DNA from: Mayfieldus sp963740555
GTDB lineage: Bacteria > Actinomycetota > Thermoleophilia > Solirubrobacterales > 70-9
Length of the DNA: 64,000 nt
Direction of reading: 5' to 3'
Assembly: GCA_963740555.1 (NCBI GenBank)
Contig: CAVUES010000005.1
Location: 1-64,000, forward strand
In this document: positions 1 through 12,645 of the stretch, piece by piece
Position numbering within the stretch: the stretch's first letter is position 1
Layout of the letters: each line of letters starts with the position of its first letter
Translations under genes and position numbers: made by a program
The notes under the pieces: model-generated
Databases searched by the model: none
What the model saw: only the letters and a program-made list of their open reading frames with translations
What the model was told of the DNA's origin: nothing

Positions 1-2302
<2,302 letters not shown>

Positions 2303-2489
2303 TGAGACGACCTGCGCGCCGAAGCGCTCAGGCCGCTATTACCCATTTTGGCTCTGTGCAGTTTTCAAGGTCCGCCGAGGCGCAGCGGCGAAGGACTTTC
2401 ACCGTGCGGTCTCTCAAAACTGAGCAGCGTCGCGGTCGCGACACGAGGTCGCCACCGGTGAGCCCGGTCGACATCGGGATTGCTCCCTA
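2303..2489 (-). other. 16S-23S internal transcribed spacer without tRNA genes
   Basis: A spacer of about 187 bases separates 16S and 23S. I found no cloverleaf or TpsiC-like arm, so it carries no tRNA gene. It holds the 3' half of the 16S processing stem (2408-2429) and, near 2355-2375, a boxA-like stretch reading CCTTGAAAACTGCACAG on the minus strand, which probably pairs with sequence downstream of 23S outside the window. Confidence 0.85.
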
Positions 2490-4037
<1,548 letters not shown>

Positions 4038-4192
4038 AAGTGAAACAAAATGAAGAGCTGTCATGCCTGGCAGGCCGCCAGGTACACAAACACGGCGGCC
4101 GGCATGACGGGTTGATGGCCCGTCCCGCGACTTGCGCGAAACGGGTCGGGCTCAGCACTCCCCGCACGGACTAAGAGTCCGGCGGGTGTGCA

Positions 4193-4214
4193 CGCTGCTC
4201 AGTTTTCAAAGACC
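4193..4214 (-). promoter_or_regulatory. 16S leader boxA-like element and 5' half of processing stem
   Basis: The minus strand reads GGTCTTTGAAAACTGAGCAG then CG, a boxA-like element typical of rRNA leaders. It is complementary to the spacer segment at 2408-2429 at 20 of 22 positions, plus one G-U pair, so the two would form the long stem cut by RNase III around 16S. Pairing is seen in the sequence; the processing role is by analogy with other bacteria. Confidence 0.75.
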
Positions 4215-4266
4215 GCGGTGCGCCCCTGGCGACGGGACTCGTCACCGTGGCGCCCAAGGCGGGCAG

Positions 4267-4292
4267 AAAAAAGGCCTCTCGCCAGAGAGGCC
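4267..4292 (-). terminator. Intrinsic terminator-like hairpin between tyrS and 16S
   Basis: On the minus strand a perfect stem GGCCTCTC-TGGC-GAGAGGCC is followed directly by TTTTTT, a textbook intrinsic terminator. It lies 168 nt after the tyrS stop codon but also about 80 nt downstream of the predicted rRNA promoter (4374-4402). It therefore either ends tyrS transcription only, with the rRNA complex reading through by antitermination, or acts as an attenuator in the rRNA leader. Confidence 0.75.
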
Positions 4293-4373
4293 GGACCAGT
4301 CCCATGGACGGGGTCGGTGTGGCTCTCGGCTCTAGGACACTCCTTTCAAGGTCCGCCTCAAGTGCGACCGAGG

Positions 4374-4402
4374 AGTATAGCGCCGTCAGGCAGGAGGCTC
4401 AA
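4374..4402 (-). promoter_or_regulatory. Putative rRNA operon promoter
   Basis: On the minus strand TTGAGC (4397-4402) and TATACT (4374-4379) are separated by exactly 17 nt, a good housekeeping sigma promoter. Predicted transcription starts near 4367 and gives a 16S leader of about 330 nt. It sits just after the tyrS stop at 4460. Other rRNA promoters closer to 16S cannot be excluded; between 4038 and 4260 I saw no equally good pair of hexamers. Confidence 0.6.
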
Positions 4403-4459
4403 CGTCTGCGAGGGTTTCGGACAGGCACGTCGCGGCCGCGGCGGCGCCGGCGGTGCAAG

Positions 4460-5626
4460 TCAGGGCTCGATCCGAAGCCGCTTGTGGCGTCGCTTTCCGA
4501 CCTGCACCACAGCGCCATCGAGGTCGTCGGGCGGCAGGTCGAGCTCCCCCCCGTCGACCACACGGTCGTCGATACGCACACCGCCCTGCTCGATCAGCCG
4601 CCGCGCCTCGCTGCGGCTGTAGCCGAACAGGTCGGCGAGCAGCGCCGGTAGGTGGACCGGCCCGTTGGCGGCCACGGTCGCCTCCTCGATCTCCTCCGGC
4701 AGCTCGTGGCGAACGTGCAGTCGGTCGAAGTGCTCCTCGGCCGCCTCCGCCGCGGCCCGGTCGTAGAAACGCTCCACGATCCGCCGCCCAAGCTCGCGCT
4801 TGGCCTGATTCGGCTCGCCGTCCGGCACCTCCGAGGTGAGCAGCAGCCTGAAGTAGTCGGGCATCAGATCGTCGGGGATACTCATCAGCTTCCCGAACAT
4901 CTCCTGCGGCGGATCGGTGACCCCGACGTAATTGCCGAGCGACTTGCTCATCTTCTGAACCCCGTCGGTCCCGACCAGAAGCGGCATCGTGACGATCGAC
5001 TGCGGCGGCTTCTGATGCGCAATCTGGACGTCGCGACCGAACAGCAAATTGAACTTCTGGTCGGTGCCGCCGAGCTCGACGTCGGCGTCGATCGCGACCG
5101 AGTCGTAACCCTGGAGCAGCGGGTAGATCAACTCCAACACCGAGATCGCCTCGTCGGCCTCGATCCGCTTCTTGAAGATGTCGCGCTCCAAGAGGCGGGC
5201 GACGGTTCCGCGCGAGAGCAACTCGAGAAGCTCGCCGGAGCCCATCTCCAGCCACTCGCTGTTCGAGCGCACCTCGGTGCGATCGCGATCGAGCACCTTG
5301 AACGCCTGCTCCTGATAGGTGGCGGCGTTTGCCGCGATCTCCTCGTCCGAGAGCACCGGACGCTGGACCGAGCGCCCGCTCGGGTCCCCAACCCGGGCCG
5401 TGAAGTCGCCGACGATCAAGACGACGAGATGGCCGGCGTCCTGGAACTCGCGCAGCTTCGACAGCACCACGGTGTGCCCGAGGTGGATGTCGGGCGTGGT
5501 CGGGTCGATCCCCAGCTTCACCCGCAGCGGCCGCCCCCGCTGGAGCTGTTCGGCGAGCGCGCCCTCGGGTAGGACGTCGACCGCATTGGTCGCCAATCGC
5601 TCTGCATCAGCCCTCGGATCCGGCAC
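4460..5626 (-). CDS. tyrS: Tyrosine--tRNA ligase, TyrZ-like type with S4 domain
   Basis: Charges tRNA-Tyr in the cytoplasm. The 388-residue product has the class I motifs HLGH (about residue 48) and KMSKS (about 223), the tyrosine-binding stretch LIYPLLQGYDS, and the GGTDQKFNLLFGRD segment. A C-terminal S4 RNA-binding domain contains GYSRSEARRLIEQGGVRIDD. KMSKS rather than KFGKT places it with the TyrZ-like branch. The start is GTG at 5626, matching the usual N-terminus; no strong Shine-Dalgarno is visible, so a leaderless transcript is possible. The gene diverges from the penicillin-binding protein gene and its stop lies 58 nt upstream of the rRNA promoter. Confidence 0.95.
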   Translation of the reverse strand: MPDPRADAERLATNAVDVLPEGALAEQLQRGRPLRVKLGIDPTTPDIHLGHTVVLSKLREFQDAGHLVVLIVGDFTARVGDPSGRSVQRPVLSDEEIAANAATYQEQAFKVLDRDRTEVRSNSEWLEMGSGELLELLSRGTVARLLERDIFKKRIEADEAISVLELIYPLLQGYDSVAIDADVELGGTDQKFNLLFGRDVQIAHQKPPQSIVTMPLLVGTDGVQKMSKSLGNYVGVTDPPQEMFGKLMSIPDDLMPDYFRLLLTSEVPDGEPNQAKRELGRRIVERFYDRAAAEAAEEHFDRLHVRHELPEEIEEATVAANGPVHLPALLADLFGYSRSEARRLIEQGGVRIDDRVVDGGELDLPPDDLDGAVVQVGKRRHKRLRIEP

Positions 5627-5751
5627 GGGGCCAATGCTAGACTGCCCGACCGGCTTGGCGGCTACCGTCGTCGCTGCTCTGAAGGGTGGCGATACGGTCT
5701 TGTGGCGCGTCCTCAGCAGCGGCGTCGCCAGCCCCGATCAGGCGCTCTTTG

Positions 5752-8313
5752 ATGGAACGAGGCACAGAGTCGCGATCCAAGCGCCCTAGGCGCAAGAACG
5801 GCAGGAGAAAACCGCCGACCGCGGCGGAGCCACCCGGCGAACCGGGATTCGTCGAGACCTCAGAGATCGAATTCGAGTTCTCAAACGCCGACGACGCATC
5901 GGATGCAGTTGACGGCGATGGTGTGAGCGAGGCTCAAACCGCCGAGCCCGAACCCCCGCAGAGCCGCGCCGCCGAATCCCCCGACCAGGCCACCGCGGAG
6001 CCAGATCGCGATGCCCGCGCGGCCCGCGTCGATCGTGAGCTGCCCGCGACCCCGAAGTCACCGCTTCCGGCCGATGGCGACGGGGGGGCCGGCAACGGCA
6101 AACCGCCCGACCCGATCGCCCCGCCACCGGCTCCGCCGGGCCTCCCGGGCCGTCACAAGCCACGTCTGAAGAAGCTTCGAATGCTCTTCGTGCTCTTTGG
6201 CCTCGGAGTGCTTGCCCTTGTTTCTACCGTCTTCGGAATGATGGCGGCGGTCTCCAGCGACCTGCCGGCGATCTACAACTTCGCCCAGTTCCGGGCCGCG
6301 AAGAACAGCGTCGTCTTCGACGACACCGGCGCTCAGATCGGGACCCTGAGCAGCGACCAGAACAAGATCCTGCTCACGTCCGGTCAGATCTCCCAGAACG
6401 TAAAGAACGCCACCGTGTCGATCGAGGACAGCCGCTTCTACCAGCACGGCGGCATCGACTACCACGGGATCGCCAGGGCACTGGTCCAGGACATTCTCTC
6501 GCGCAGCGCCAAGCAGGGCGCCTCGACGATCACCCAGCAGTTCGTCAAGAACGCCCTCGAGGCGCAGGGCAGCCGCACGGTCTTCGAGAAGTTCCGCGAG
6601 GCCGCGCTTGCCTACCGCCTCGAGCAGCACTGGAGCAAGGACAAGATCCTCACCGAGTACCTGAACACGATCTATTTCGGCGAGGGTGCCTATGGAATCG
6701 AGGCCGCCGCTCGCACCTACTTCGGCTACAACCACCCCGGCTGCGGCACCCAGGCCGAGCCGTGTGCGTCGGTCCTGCTGCCGCAGGAGGCGGCGATGCT
6801 CGCCGGCATCATCGCCTCACCTTCGGCATACGACCCAAAGGCCGACGCGGTCGCGGCAAAGGACCGCCGCGACGAGGTGCTGTCGAAGATGCGGGACCAG
6901 GGGTACATCACCGATCAGCAGTACACCGAGGGCGTCCGCTCGGCGCTCCCCTCCCCCGCGGACATAAAGCCGCCCCAGATCGACTCCAAGGCGCCCTACT
7001 TCACCACCTGGCTGCGCCAGCAGCTCGTCGACCGCTACGGAGCCGGCAAGGCGTTCTTCGGCGGCCTGAAGGTGAAGTCGACCCTCGACCTCAGCCTGCA
7101 ACAGGCCGCCGAGGACGCGGTCTACCAACACACCGCCGGCGTCGGCATCACCGGATCTGTCGTCGTGATCGACAACCAGACCGGCGAGGTGAAGGCGATG
7201 GTCGGCGGGCCCGGCTACGACCAGAGCCAGTTCAACATCGCCACCCAGGGCGCTCGCCAGCCGGGCTCCTCTTTCAAGCCGTTCACCCTGGTCTCGGCGC
7301 TCGAGCTGGGTCACTCACCGTATGAGGTGTTCACCTCGGCCCCCAAGGTCTTTCACTTCGGAAAGCACGGCAAGCAAGTGTTCACGGTGAAGAACTACGC
7401 CAACAGCTACCTCGGCTCGGCCTCGCTGACCACCGCGACCACCTACTCCGACAACTCGGTCTACGCCGACCTCGGCCTGCACCTGAAAAAGACCCCGAAG
7501 GAGAGCACGAAGTACATCGCCCGCACCGCACGCCGGATGGGGATCACGACCCCCGTCTCGGTCAACCCCGCGATGGTGCTCGGCGGCCTCAAGGAGGGCC
7601 TGAACGCGTTGGAGATGGCGCACGCGTACGAGACGCTGGCCGAGGGAGGACAGCGGATCAGCGGCACCCTCGCTCCCGACCCTGGAGTCGACCCGGTCGC
7701 CTTCACGAAGGTCACGTCCGGGGGCAAGACGATCGACGACAACGACCCGCTGAAGACGCGGGTGGTGCCGCAATCGATCGCCGACACCGCGAAGAGCATC
7801 CTGCAAACGGTGGTCAGCAACGGCACCGGCACCCATGCCGCCGGCGTCTCGAACTACGAGTGGGGCAAGACGGGCACGACCGAGAACTACGGCGACGCCT
7901 GGTTCTGCGGCGCGACCCACGACACCACGACCTGCGTATGGGTCGGACATGGCGACTCGACCCAGTCGATGTCGACCGAGTACGGCGGCTCTCCGGTCGA
8001 GGGAGGCACGATCCCAGCCGACATCTGGTACCAGGTTATGACCGCCTGGGAGCAGATCAGGGCCGAGCACGCGGCGGCGAAGAAGAACGGCGGCACGAGC
8101 AGCTCTCCAGTTGTGCCGTCAACCTCTTCCGGCACCCAGAGCTACTCCCCGCCCGCGCCGTCAACCGGCAGCACCTCTACAGGCGGCGGTGGAGGTGGCG
8201 GTGGCGGTGGGGCCGGCAAGGCCGCCCCCCAGCAGGCGGCCCCCGCGACACCAGCGCCCGCGCCCAGCGGCGGCGGTGCGGCAACGGGCGCCGGCGGCGT
8301 CGCGCCGGGCTAG
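5752..8313 (+). CDS. Class A penicillin-binding protein (bifunctional glycosyltransferase/transpeptidase)
   Basis: Polymerises and cross-links peptidoglycan at the outer face of the membrane. A long charged and Pro/Glu-rich cytoplasmic tail (about 140 residues) precedes one membrane helix (LFVLFGLGVLALVSTVFGMM). The GT51 domain shows IEDSRFYQHGG and GASTITQQFVKNAL. The transpeptidase domain shows QPGSSFKPF with the catalytic Ser, YSDNSVYA (SxN motif) and KTGTTENYGDAWF (KTG motif). The C-terminus is a low-complexity Gly/Pro/Ser tail containing ten consecutive glycines. The open frame extends upstream to an ATG at 5686, but residues before 5752 look non-coding and neither ATG has a clear Shine-Dalgarno, so the start is uncertain. 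About 853 residues from 5752. Confidence 0.93.
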   Translation: MERGTESRSKRPRRKNGRRKPPTAAEPPGEPGFVETSEIEFEFSNADDASDAVDGDGVSEAQTAEPEPPQSRAAESPDQATAEPDRDARAARVDRELPATPKSPLPADGDGGAGNGKPPDPIAPPPAPPGLPGRHKPRLKKLRMLFVLFGLGVLALVSTVFGMMAAVSSDLPAIYNFAQFRAAKNSVVFDDTGAQIGTLSSDQNKILLTSGQISQNVKNATVSIEDSRFYQHGGIDYHGIARALVQDILSRSAKQGASTITQQFVKNALEAQGSRTVFEKFREAALAYRLEQHWSKDKILTEYLNTIYFGEGAYGIEAAARTYFGYNHPGCGTQAEPCASVLLPQEAAMLAGIIASPSAYDPKADAVAAKDRRDEVLSKMRDQGYITDQQYTEGVRSALPSPADIKPPQIDSKAPYFTTWLRQQLVDRYGAGKAFFGGLKVKSTLDLSLQQAAEDAVYQHTAGVGITGSVVVIDNQTGEVKAMVGGPGYDQSQFNIATQGARQPGSSFKPFTLVSALELGHSPYEVFTSAPKVFHFGKHGKQVFTVKNYANSYLGSASLTTATTYSDNSVYADLGLHLKKTPKESTKYIARTARRMGITTPVSVNPAMVLGGLKEGLNALEMAHAYETLAEGGQRISGTLAPDPGVDPVAFTKVTSGGKTIDDNDPLKTRVVPQSIADTAKSILQTVVSNGTGTHAAGVSNYEWGKTGTTENYGDAWFCGATHDTTTCVWVGHGDSTQSMSTEYGGSPVEGGTIPADIWYQVMTAWEQIRAEHAAAKKNGGTSSSPVVPSTSSGTQSYSPPAPSTGSTSTGGGGGGGGGGAGKAAPQQAAPATPAPAPSGGGAATGAGGVAPG

Positions 8314-8363
8314 CTGTAATCCCTGACCCCGTTGTTCATCCGGGCCTCGCTCGAATCGAGACG

Positions 8364-8954
8364 CTAGGCCGCCTGTTCGGCCGGCCAGGGGCGAGAGACG
8401 AAGCGACAATCCGCGGCGCAGAAGCGCCACGGGTTCTCGGTCGCCTTGCTGATCCCGACCCGCGGGCCGACCGCGACCTCGACCTCGGCCCACTCGCCCG
8501 CACGCGGAAGGACCGCGAACGGAGGGGCGCTGAGGCTGACGCCGTTGTCGGCCAGCTCGACCCCGAGAGCCTCAGTGAGCTTGCCCGGCCCCGAGCACAG
8601 CTCCTCCTCGTCCAGGCGCCCGCGGCGACCGCGCATTGCATCCAGTCCGACGGTGGGCCGCAGCGCTCTGATCAAGACCGCCGCCGCCTGACCGTCGGGC
8701 TCGGCAACCGCGTTCAGCAGGCTGTGGATCCCGTAGGAGAGATAGACGTAGGCCCGCCCAGGGGGGCCGAACAGCACCTCGTTGCGAGCCGTGCGTCCGA
8801 CGTAGGCGTGGCAGGCGGGGTCGTCGCGCTCGTAGCTCTCGGTCTCCACGATCACGCCGCCGCAATCGCCGTACAGAAGGGTGCAGCCGAGCAGGTCGCA
8901 TGCAACCTGGTGCACGGATCGGTCGAAGAATTCCTCGCCGAGCGGCTCGCTCAC
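8364..8954 (-). CDS. mpg: DNA-3-methyladenine glycosylase, AAG/Mpg family
   Basis: Base-excision repair enzyme that removes alkylated purines. The 196-residue protein matches the AAG fold: FFDRSVHQVACDLLG near the N-terminus, the catalytic Glu in GGVIVETESY, DPACHAYVGRTARNEVLFGPPG, AYVYLSYGIHSLLN, and CSGPGKLTEALG. Length is normal for the bacterial family. It starts 10 nt after the argH stop codon on the same strand, so the two are probably cotranscribed. It converges with the penicillin-binding protein gene across a 50-nt gap in which I see no terminator hairpin. Confidence 0.93.
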   Translation of the reverse strand: MSEPLGEEFFDRSVHQVACDLLGCTLLYGDCGGVIVETESYERDDPACHAYVGRTARNEVLFGPPGRAYVYLSYGIHSLLNAVAEPDGQAAAVLIRALRPTVGLDAMRGRRGRLDEEELCSGPGKLTEALGVELADNGVSLSAPPFAVLPRAGEWAEVEVAVGPRVGISKATENPWRFCAADCRFVSRPWPAEQAA

Positions 8955-8964
8955 GCGGCCAAGC

Positions 8965-10362
8965 TTACGAGTGCCGCTCGCTGAGAATCGTGTCGACGCC
9001 GCGCAGCGCCGTGCGCGCGGTTGTCAGCTGATCGGACAGCCGCGCCGAGGCCGTGCCGCCCTCGATCACCTTCGACTCCAGCCAGCTGGTCTCGCGCAGC
9101 ACCTCGTAGTACTCCTGGTCGAGGTGCTCGGAGAAGCCGCGCAGCTCCTCGGCGCTGAGCTCCGACAGCGCCTTGTCCTGATCGAGCGCATGGCGTACGA
9201 GCCCACCGACGATCTCGTGCGCCTGCCGGAACGGAACCCCGCGGCGGACGAGCAGGTCCGCGATCTCGGTCGCGGCGAGCATCTCGTCCGCCGACGCGGC
9301 GGCCAGGCGCTCGCGGTCGAAGCTGATCCCGGCGAGCATGCCGTCGGCCATCTCCAGGCACAGCTCAACCGTGTCGATCGCATCGAACAGCGGCTCCTTG
9401 TCTTCCTGCATGTCCTTGGCGTAGGTGAGCGGCAACCCGTGCATCACCCCGGCCAGGGCGGCGTAGTCGGCGGCGACGCGTGGCGACTTCGAGCGCAGCA
9501 GCTCGGCCGAATCGGGATTCTTCTTCTGGGGCATGATGCTTGAGCCCGAGGAGAAGGAATCGTCGAGCTCGCAGAACCCGAACTCGGTGCTCGACCAGAG
9601 GACTATCTCCGCTCCAAGCCGCGAGAGATGGATCGCGCAGCCGGTGGCGGCGGCAAGGTAGTCGAGGACGAAGTCGCGATTGGAGGCGCCGTCGATCGAG
9701 TTCGGCGAGACGTATTCGAAGCCGAGCTCGTCGGCGACCGCGCGCCGGTCGATCTCCCAGTTGACGCCGGCCAGCGCCCCTGAGCCAAGCGGCATCACGC
9801 TCGCGGTGTGGAGCGCGAGCTGAAAGCGCCACACGTCGCGACTGAGCATCCAGAAGTAGGCCATCAGATGGTGGCCGAGGTAGACGGGCTGGGCGCGCTG
9901 GAGGTGCGTGTAGCCCGGCATCGGCCAATCGCGGTGGCTCTCCGCGAGCTCGGTGAGGCGGCCCATCACCGCGCGCAGCAGCTCTATCGCGCGCAGGGAA
10001 TGCGACTGCACAGCCATCGCGACGTCGGTCGCCACCTGATCGTTTCGCGAGCGGCCCGTGTGCAGCTTGCCCGCCACCTCGCCGACCAGCTCCCCCAGGC
10101 GGCGCTCGATCGCCATGTGGATGTCCTCGTCTGAGTCCTGAAAGCGAAACTCTCCCCGCTCCAGCTCCGCGCCGATCGCCTCGAGGCCATGGTCGAGCTC
10201 GGAGAGCTCGGCATCGGTCAGCACCCCGACCTCCCGCAGCGCCTGGATGTGGGCGCGGGACTGGTCGACGTCGTACGGGGCCAGCCGCCAATCGAACTCG
10301 ATCGAGCGGTTGAGGCGCCAGAAGCGCGGGTCGGGGTTCTTGCGGAAGCGTGTCATCGTCAT
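8965..10362 (-). CDS. argH: Argininosuccinate lyase
   Basis: Last step of arginine synthesis: splits argininosuccinate to arginine and fumarate. The fumarase/aspartase-family signature GSSIMPQKKNPD is present, as are TGRSRNDQVATDV and GYTHLQRAQPVYLGHHLMAY. Starts at ATG 10362 (MTMTRFRKN) or ATG 10356 give 465 or 463 residues, the normal size; an open frame continues upstream to 10683 but that part is not argH-like. The stop codon of a short upstream ORF (10359-10415) overlaps ATG 10362 as ATGA, which favours that start and suggests translational coupling. mpg follows 10 nt downstream. No other arginine genes are in the window. Confidence 0.95.
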   Translation of the reverse strand: MTMTRFRKNPDPRFWRLNRSIEFDWRLAPYDVDQSRAHIQALREVGVLTDAELSELDHGLEAIGAELERGEFRFQDSDEDIHMAIERRLGELVGEVAGKLHTGRSRNDQVATDVAMAVQSHSLRAIELLRAVMGRLTELAESHRDWPMPGYTHLQRAQPVYLGHHLMAYFWMLSRDVWRFQLALHTASVMPLGSGALAGVNWEIDRRAVADELGFEYVSPNSIDGASNRDFVLDYLAAATGCAIHLSRLGAEIVLWSSTEFGFCELDDSFSSGSSIMPQKKNPDSAELLRSKSPRVAADYAALAGVMHGLPLTYAKDMQEDKEPLFDAIDTVELCLEMADGMLAGISFDRERLAAASADEMLAATEIADLLVRRGVPFRQAHEIVGGLVRHALDQDKALSELSAEELRGFSEHLDQEYYEVLRETSWLESKVIEGGTASARLSDQLTTARTALRGVDTILSERHS

Positions 10363-10415
10363 TGGTGTTCGCGCTCGGCCTTGCCCATTGCTCTTTGCTC
10401 GAGCCTCGCGCTCAC
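10359..10415 (-). CDS. Possible short upstream ORF coupled to argH (18 aa)
   Basis: GTG at 10415 opens an 18-codon ORF reading MSARLEQRAMGKAEREHQ, whose TGA overlaps the argH ATG (ATGA). A related ORF occurs at 18389-18457 before the leu-operon methyltransferase and reads MSARLRQGARILAERE at its start. The first 14 and last 13 nt of a 47-nt core are identical in the two copies, and the central 20 nt differ without a change of frame. Function unknown: it may be a coupling or leader ORF, or an interspersed repeat. Confidence 0.4.
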   Translation of the reverse strand: MSARLEQRAMGKAEREHQ

Positions 10416-10468
10416 GAGCGGCGATTATGGCTGGCAATCCACGACTCGCTGCCAGATACGCTGCGCCG

Positions 10469-11446
10469 ATGCGGTTCATGGTCACCGGCGCGACTGGCAA
10501 GGTGGGCAACGCGGTGGCGCGACGGCTGGTCGAACACGGCGACGACGTGGTGGCCCTGGTGCGCGACCCGGCGGCCGCCGAGGGCGCTTTGCCGGCCGAG
10601 GTGACGCTGGTACGGGGCGACGTCACGGAGCCGGAGACGATCCCGCCGGCCCTCGACGGGGTCGGGGGCGTCTTCAACTGCATGGGAATCTACGAGCAGT
10701 GGCTCCCGGACTCGGGTGCCTTCGAGCGCGTCAACGCCCAGGGAGCCCAGAGCGTGGTCGTGGCGGCGCGCCAGGCGGGCGTTGGCCGCGTCGTGCACAC
10801 CTCGACCTTCGACGTCTTTCATGCCTTCACAGGCGGCACGATGACCGAGGAGCAGCTCGCCGACTATCCAAAGGGGACCGCGTACGAGCGCTCCAAGCAG
10901 CACGCCGAGGAGCTGGTCCTGGCCGCCGCCGGCGACGGCGTCGAGGTCGTGATCGTCAACCCGGCCGGTGTCTACGGGCCCGGTCGGTGGGCGGCTTCCG
11001 GGCTCGACAACGCGATCCGCGACGCGGTTCGCCGCCGCCTGCCCGCGGTCCCACCCGGCGGCATGACCCTCGGCTACGTCGACGACGTCGCCGCCGGGCA
11101 TATGGCGGCTTTCGAGCGCGGCGCGCCCGGCGAGCGCTACATCCTCGGCGACGGCTTCGCGTCTATGCGCGAGATCGTCGCCGCGGCGGTCGAGGAGGCC
11201 GGGCGCGGCTGGGTCCCTCCCACCCTTCCCGTCTCGCTGGCCAAGGGCATGGCGGCCGCCGGCGAAGGCCTCTCTCGCGTGATTCGACGGCCCCCATTGC
11301 TCGGCCGGGGACAGCTCGAGTTCCTACTCTGGCAGGCGAAGGTCGACAACACCAAAGCCCGCGAGCAGCTCGGCGTCGAGTTCACGCCCTGGCGGGAGGG
11401 CATCCGCCGCACCGTGCGCTGGATGGCCGACGAGGGCAGGGTCTAG
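10469..11446 (+). CDS. NAD-dependent epimerase/dehydratase family protein (extended SDR)
   Basis: About 325 residues starting MRFMVTGATGKVGNAVARRL, an N-terminal Rossmann nucleotide-binding motif (GATGKVG). It has STFDVF in the position of the catalytic Ser strand and the YERSK segment (YxxxK) near residue 144. These place it with atypical or extended SDRs such as dihydroflavonol-4-reductase-like proteins. The substrate cannot be told from sequence. The start is ATG 10469; the longer open frame upstream overlaps argH on the other strand and is not plausible. It is divergent from argH and converges with the DegT aminotransferase gene, the stops being 8 nt apart. Confidence 0.85.
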   Translation: MRFMVTGATGKVGNAVARRLVEHGDDVVALVRDPAAAEGALPAEVTLVRGDVTEPETIPPALDGVGGVFNCMGIYEQWLPDSGAFERVNAQGAQSVVVAARQAGVGRVVHTSTFDVFHAFTGGTMTEEQLADYPKGTAYERSKQHAEELVLAAAGDGVEVVIVNPAGVYGPGRWAASGLDNAIRDAVRRRLPAVPPGGMTLGYVDDVAAGHMAAFERGAPGERYILGDGFASMREIVAAAVEEAGRGWVPPTLPVSLAKGMAAAGEGLSRVIRRPPLLGRGQLEFLLWQAKVDNTKAREQLGVEFTPWREGIRRTVRWMADEGRV

Positions 11447-11453
11447 CCCGAAT

Positions 11454-12635
11454 CTACGAGGTGCTCGAAGAGCGCACGATGGACTGAGCCAGCGCGGCAG
11501 CCAGCGCCTCACAGACGCGATCCACCTGGCTTTCGCGCATCGAGGTGAAGAAGGGCAGCCCGAGCGATCGTGCGCCAGCGCGCTCTGCGATCGGAAACTG
11601 GCCCTCCCTGTAGCCGAGCTCGCGAAGGTGCGGGAACAGATGCAGGCACGGCAGGTAGGCCTTCGACGGAATTCCCTGCTCGGCGAGAGAAGAGATCACC
11701 GCGGCGCGGTCGACGGCCGCCGGAAGCTGGATTACGTAGACGAACCAACTGCGGCGCTCGCTGCCGTGCTCCGCGGCGGGGACCAGAAGCCCGTCCTCGC
11801 CGCCACCGCCATGGTCGGCGACCATCGCCGTCAGACGCTCCTCGTAGGCGGAGGCAACATAGGAGCGCCGCAGCAGCAGCTCCTCGATGCGCTCGATCTG
11901 GCCGATGCCCAGGGCGCAGGCGAGCTCTGAGAGGCGATAGTTGAAACCGAGCCGCTCATGCTCGAGCACGTCCATGTCGACGGCGCGCCCCTGGTTTCGC
12001 TCGCTGCGGTAGCGGGCCGCCACGTCCGGTCCCGGTGGGACCAGCATCCCGCCCTCGCCGGTGGTCATCTGCTTGTTGGGATAGAAGGCGAACACGGCCG
12101 CATTCCCACGCGTGCCGACCCGCCGGCCCTCGGAGTCGAGGGCGCCGATCGCCTCGCAGGCGTCCTCGAGGATGCCGAGCCCCTGCCGTGCCGCCAGCTG
12201 CTCGAGCTCCGGCATCGCGGCGGACCAACCGAGGATGTGGACCGGCAGGATTCCCACCGTCTTCTCGCTCACCGCATCGGCTGCGGCCGCGGGGTCGAGA
12301 TTCAGCGTCACCGGATCGACGTCGCAGAACACCGGCCGCGCCCGCTCGTAGAGCAGGCAGTTGGCGGAGGCCACGAAGCTGAACGGACTCGTGAGCACCT
12401 CGCCACCGTCGCCCCATCCGAGCGCCCGAACGCCGAGGTGAAGCCCGGCCGTGCCGCTGGAGACGGCGACCGCGTCCTCGACCCCCAGCCAGAGCGCGAA
12501 CTGTTGCTCGAAGCGCTCCAGCATCGGCCCCAGCGATAGGCGGCCGGATCGAAATGCCTCCAGCAGCAGCGTCTCTTCGCGCTCCCGGAGCTCGGGGCGC
12601 GAGAGCGGGATCTGCTCGCCGTCCTGCGGTGTCAC
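11454..12635 (-). CDS. DegT/DnrJ/EryC1/StrS family PLP-dependent aminotransferase
   Basis: A 393-residue sugar aminotransferase of the DegT family, which transfers an amino group to a keto-sugar nucleotide for surface glycans or secondary metabolites. Visible motifs are AVSSGTAGLHLGVRAL, LTSPFSFVASANCLLYERARPVFCDVD, EDACEAIGA, and the PLP-lysine segment FAFYPNKQMTTGEGGM. It follows cimA by 10 nt on the same strand, so it sits at the end of the ilvE-cimA transcript, although a role in amino acid synthesis is not expected for this family. No sugar-nucleotide synthesis genes flank it, so the substrate is unknown. Confidence 0.88.
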   Translation of the reverse strand: MTPQDGEQIPLSRPELREREETLLLEAFRSGRLSLGPMLERFEQQFALWLGVEDAVAVSSGTAGLHLGVRALGWGDGGEVLTSPFSFVASANCLLYERARPVFCDVDPVTLNLDPAAAADAVSEKTVGILPVHILGWSAAMPELEQLAARQGLGILEDACEAIGALDSEGRRVGTRGNAAVFAFYPNKQMTTGEGGMLVPPGPDVAARYRSERNQGRAVDMDVLEHERLGFNYRLSELACALGIGQIERIEELLLRRSYVASAYEERLTAMVADHGGGGEDGLLVPAAEHGSERRSWFVYVIQLPAAVDRAAVISSLAEQGIPSKAYLPCLHLFPHLRELGYREGQFPIAERAGARSLGLPFFTSMRESQVDRVCEALAAALAQSIVRSSSTS

Positions 12636-12645
12636 CGCAGGCAGA

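Noticed and set aside
2303..2489. tRNA-Ile or tRNA-Ala in the 16S-23S spacer
   Set aside because: No acceptor stem, anticodon loop or TpsiC arm could be found in the 187-nt spacer.
8965..10683. 572-residue ArgH with long N-terminal extension
   Set aside because: Residues before MTMTRFRKN run across the divergent epimerase gene and do not resemble ArgH; family length supports a start at 10362 or 10356.
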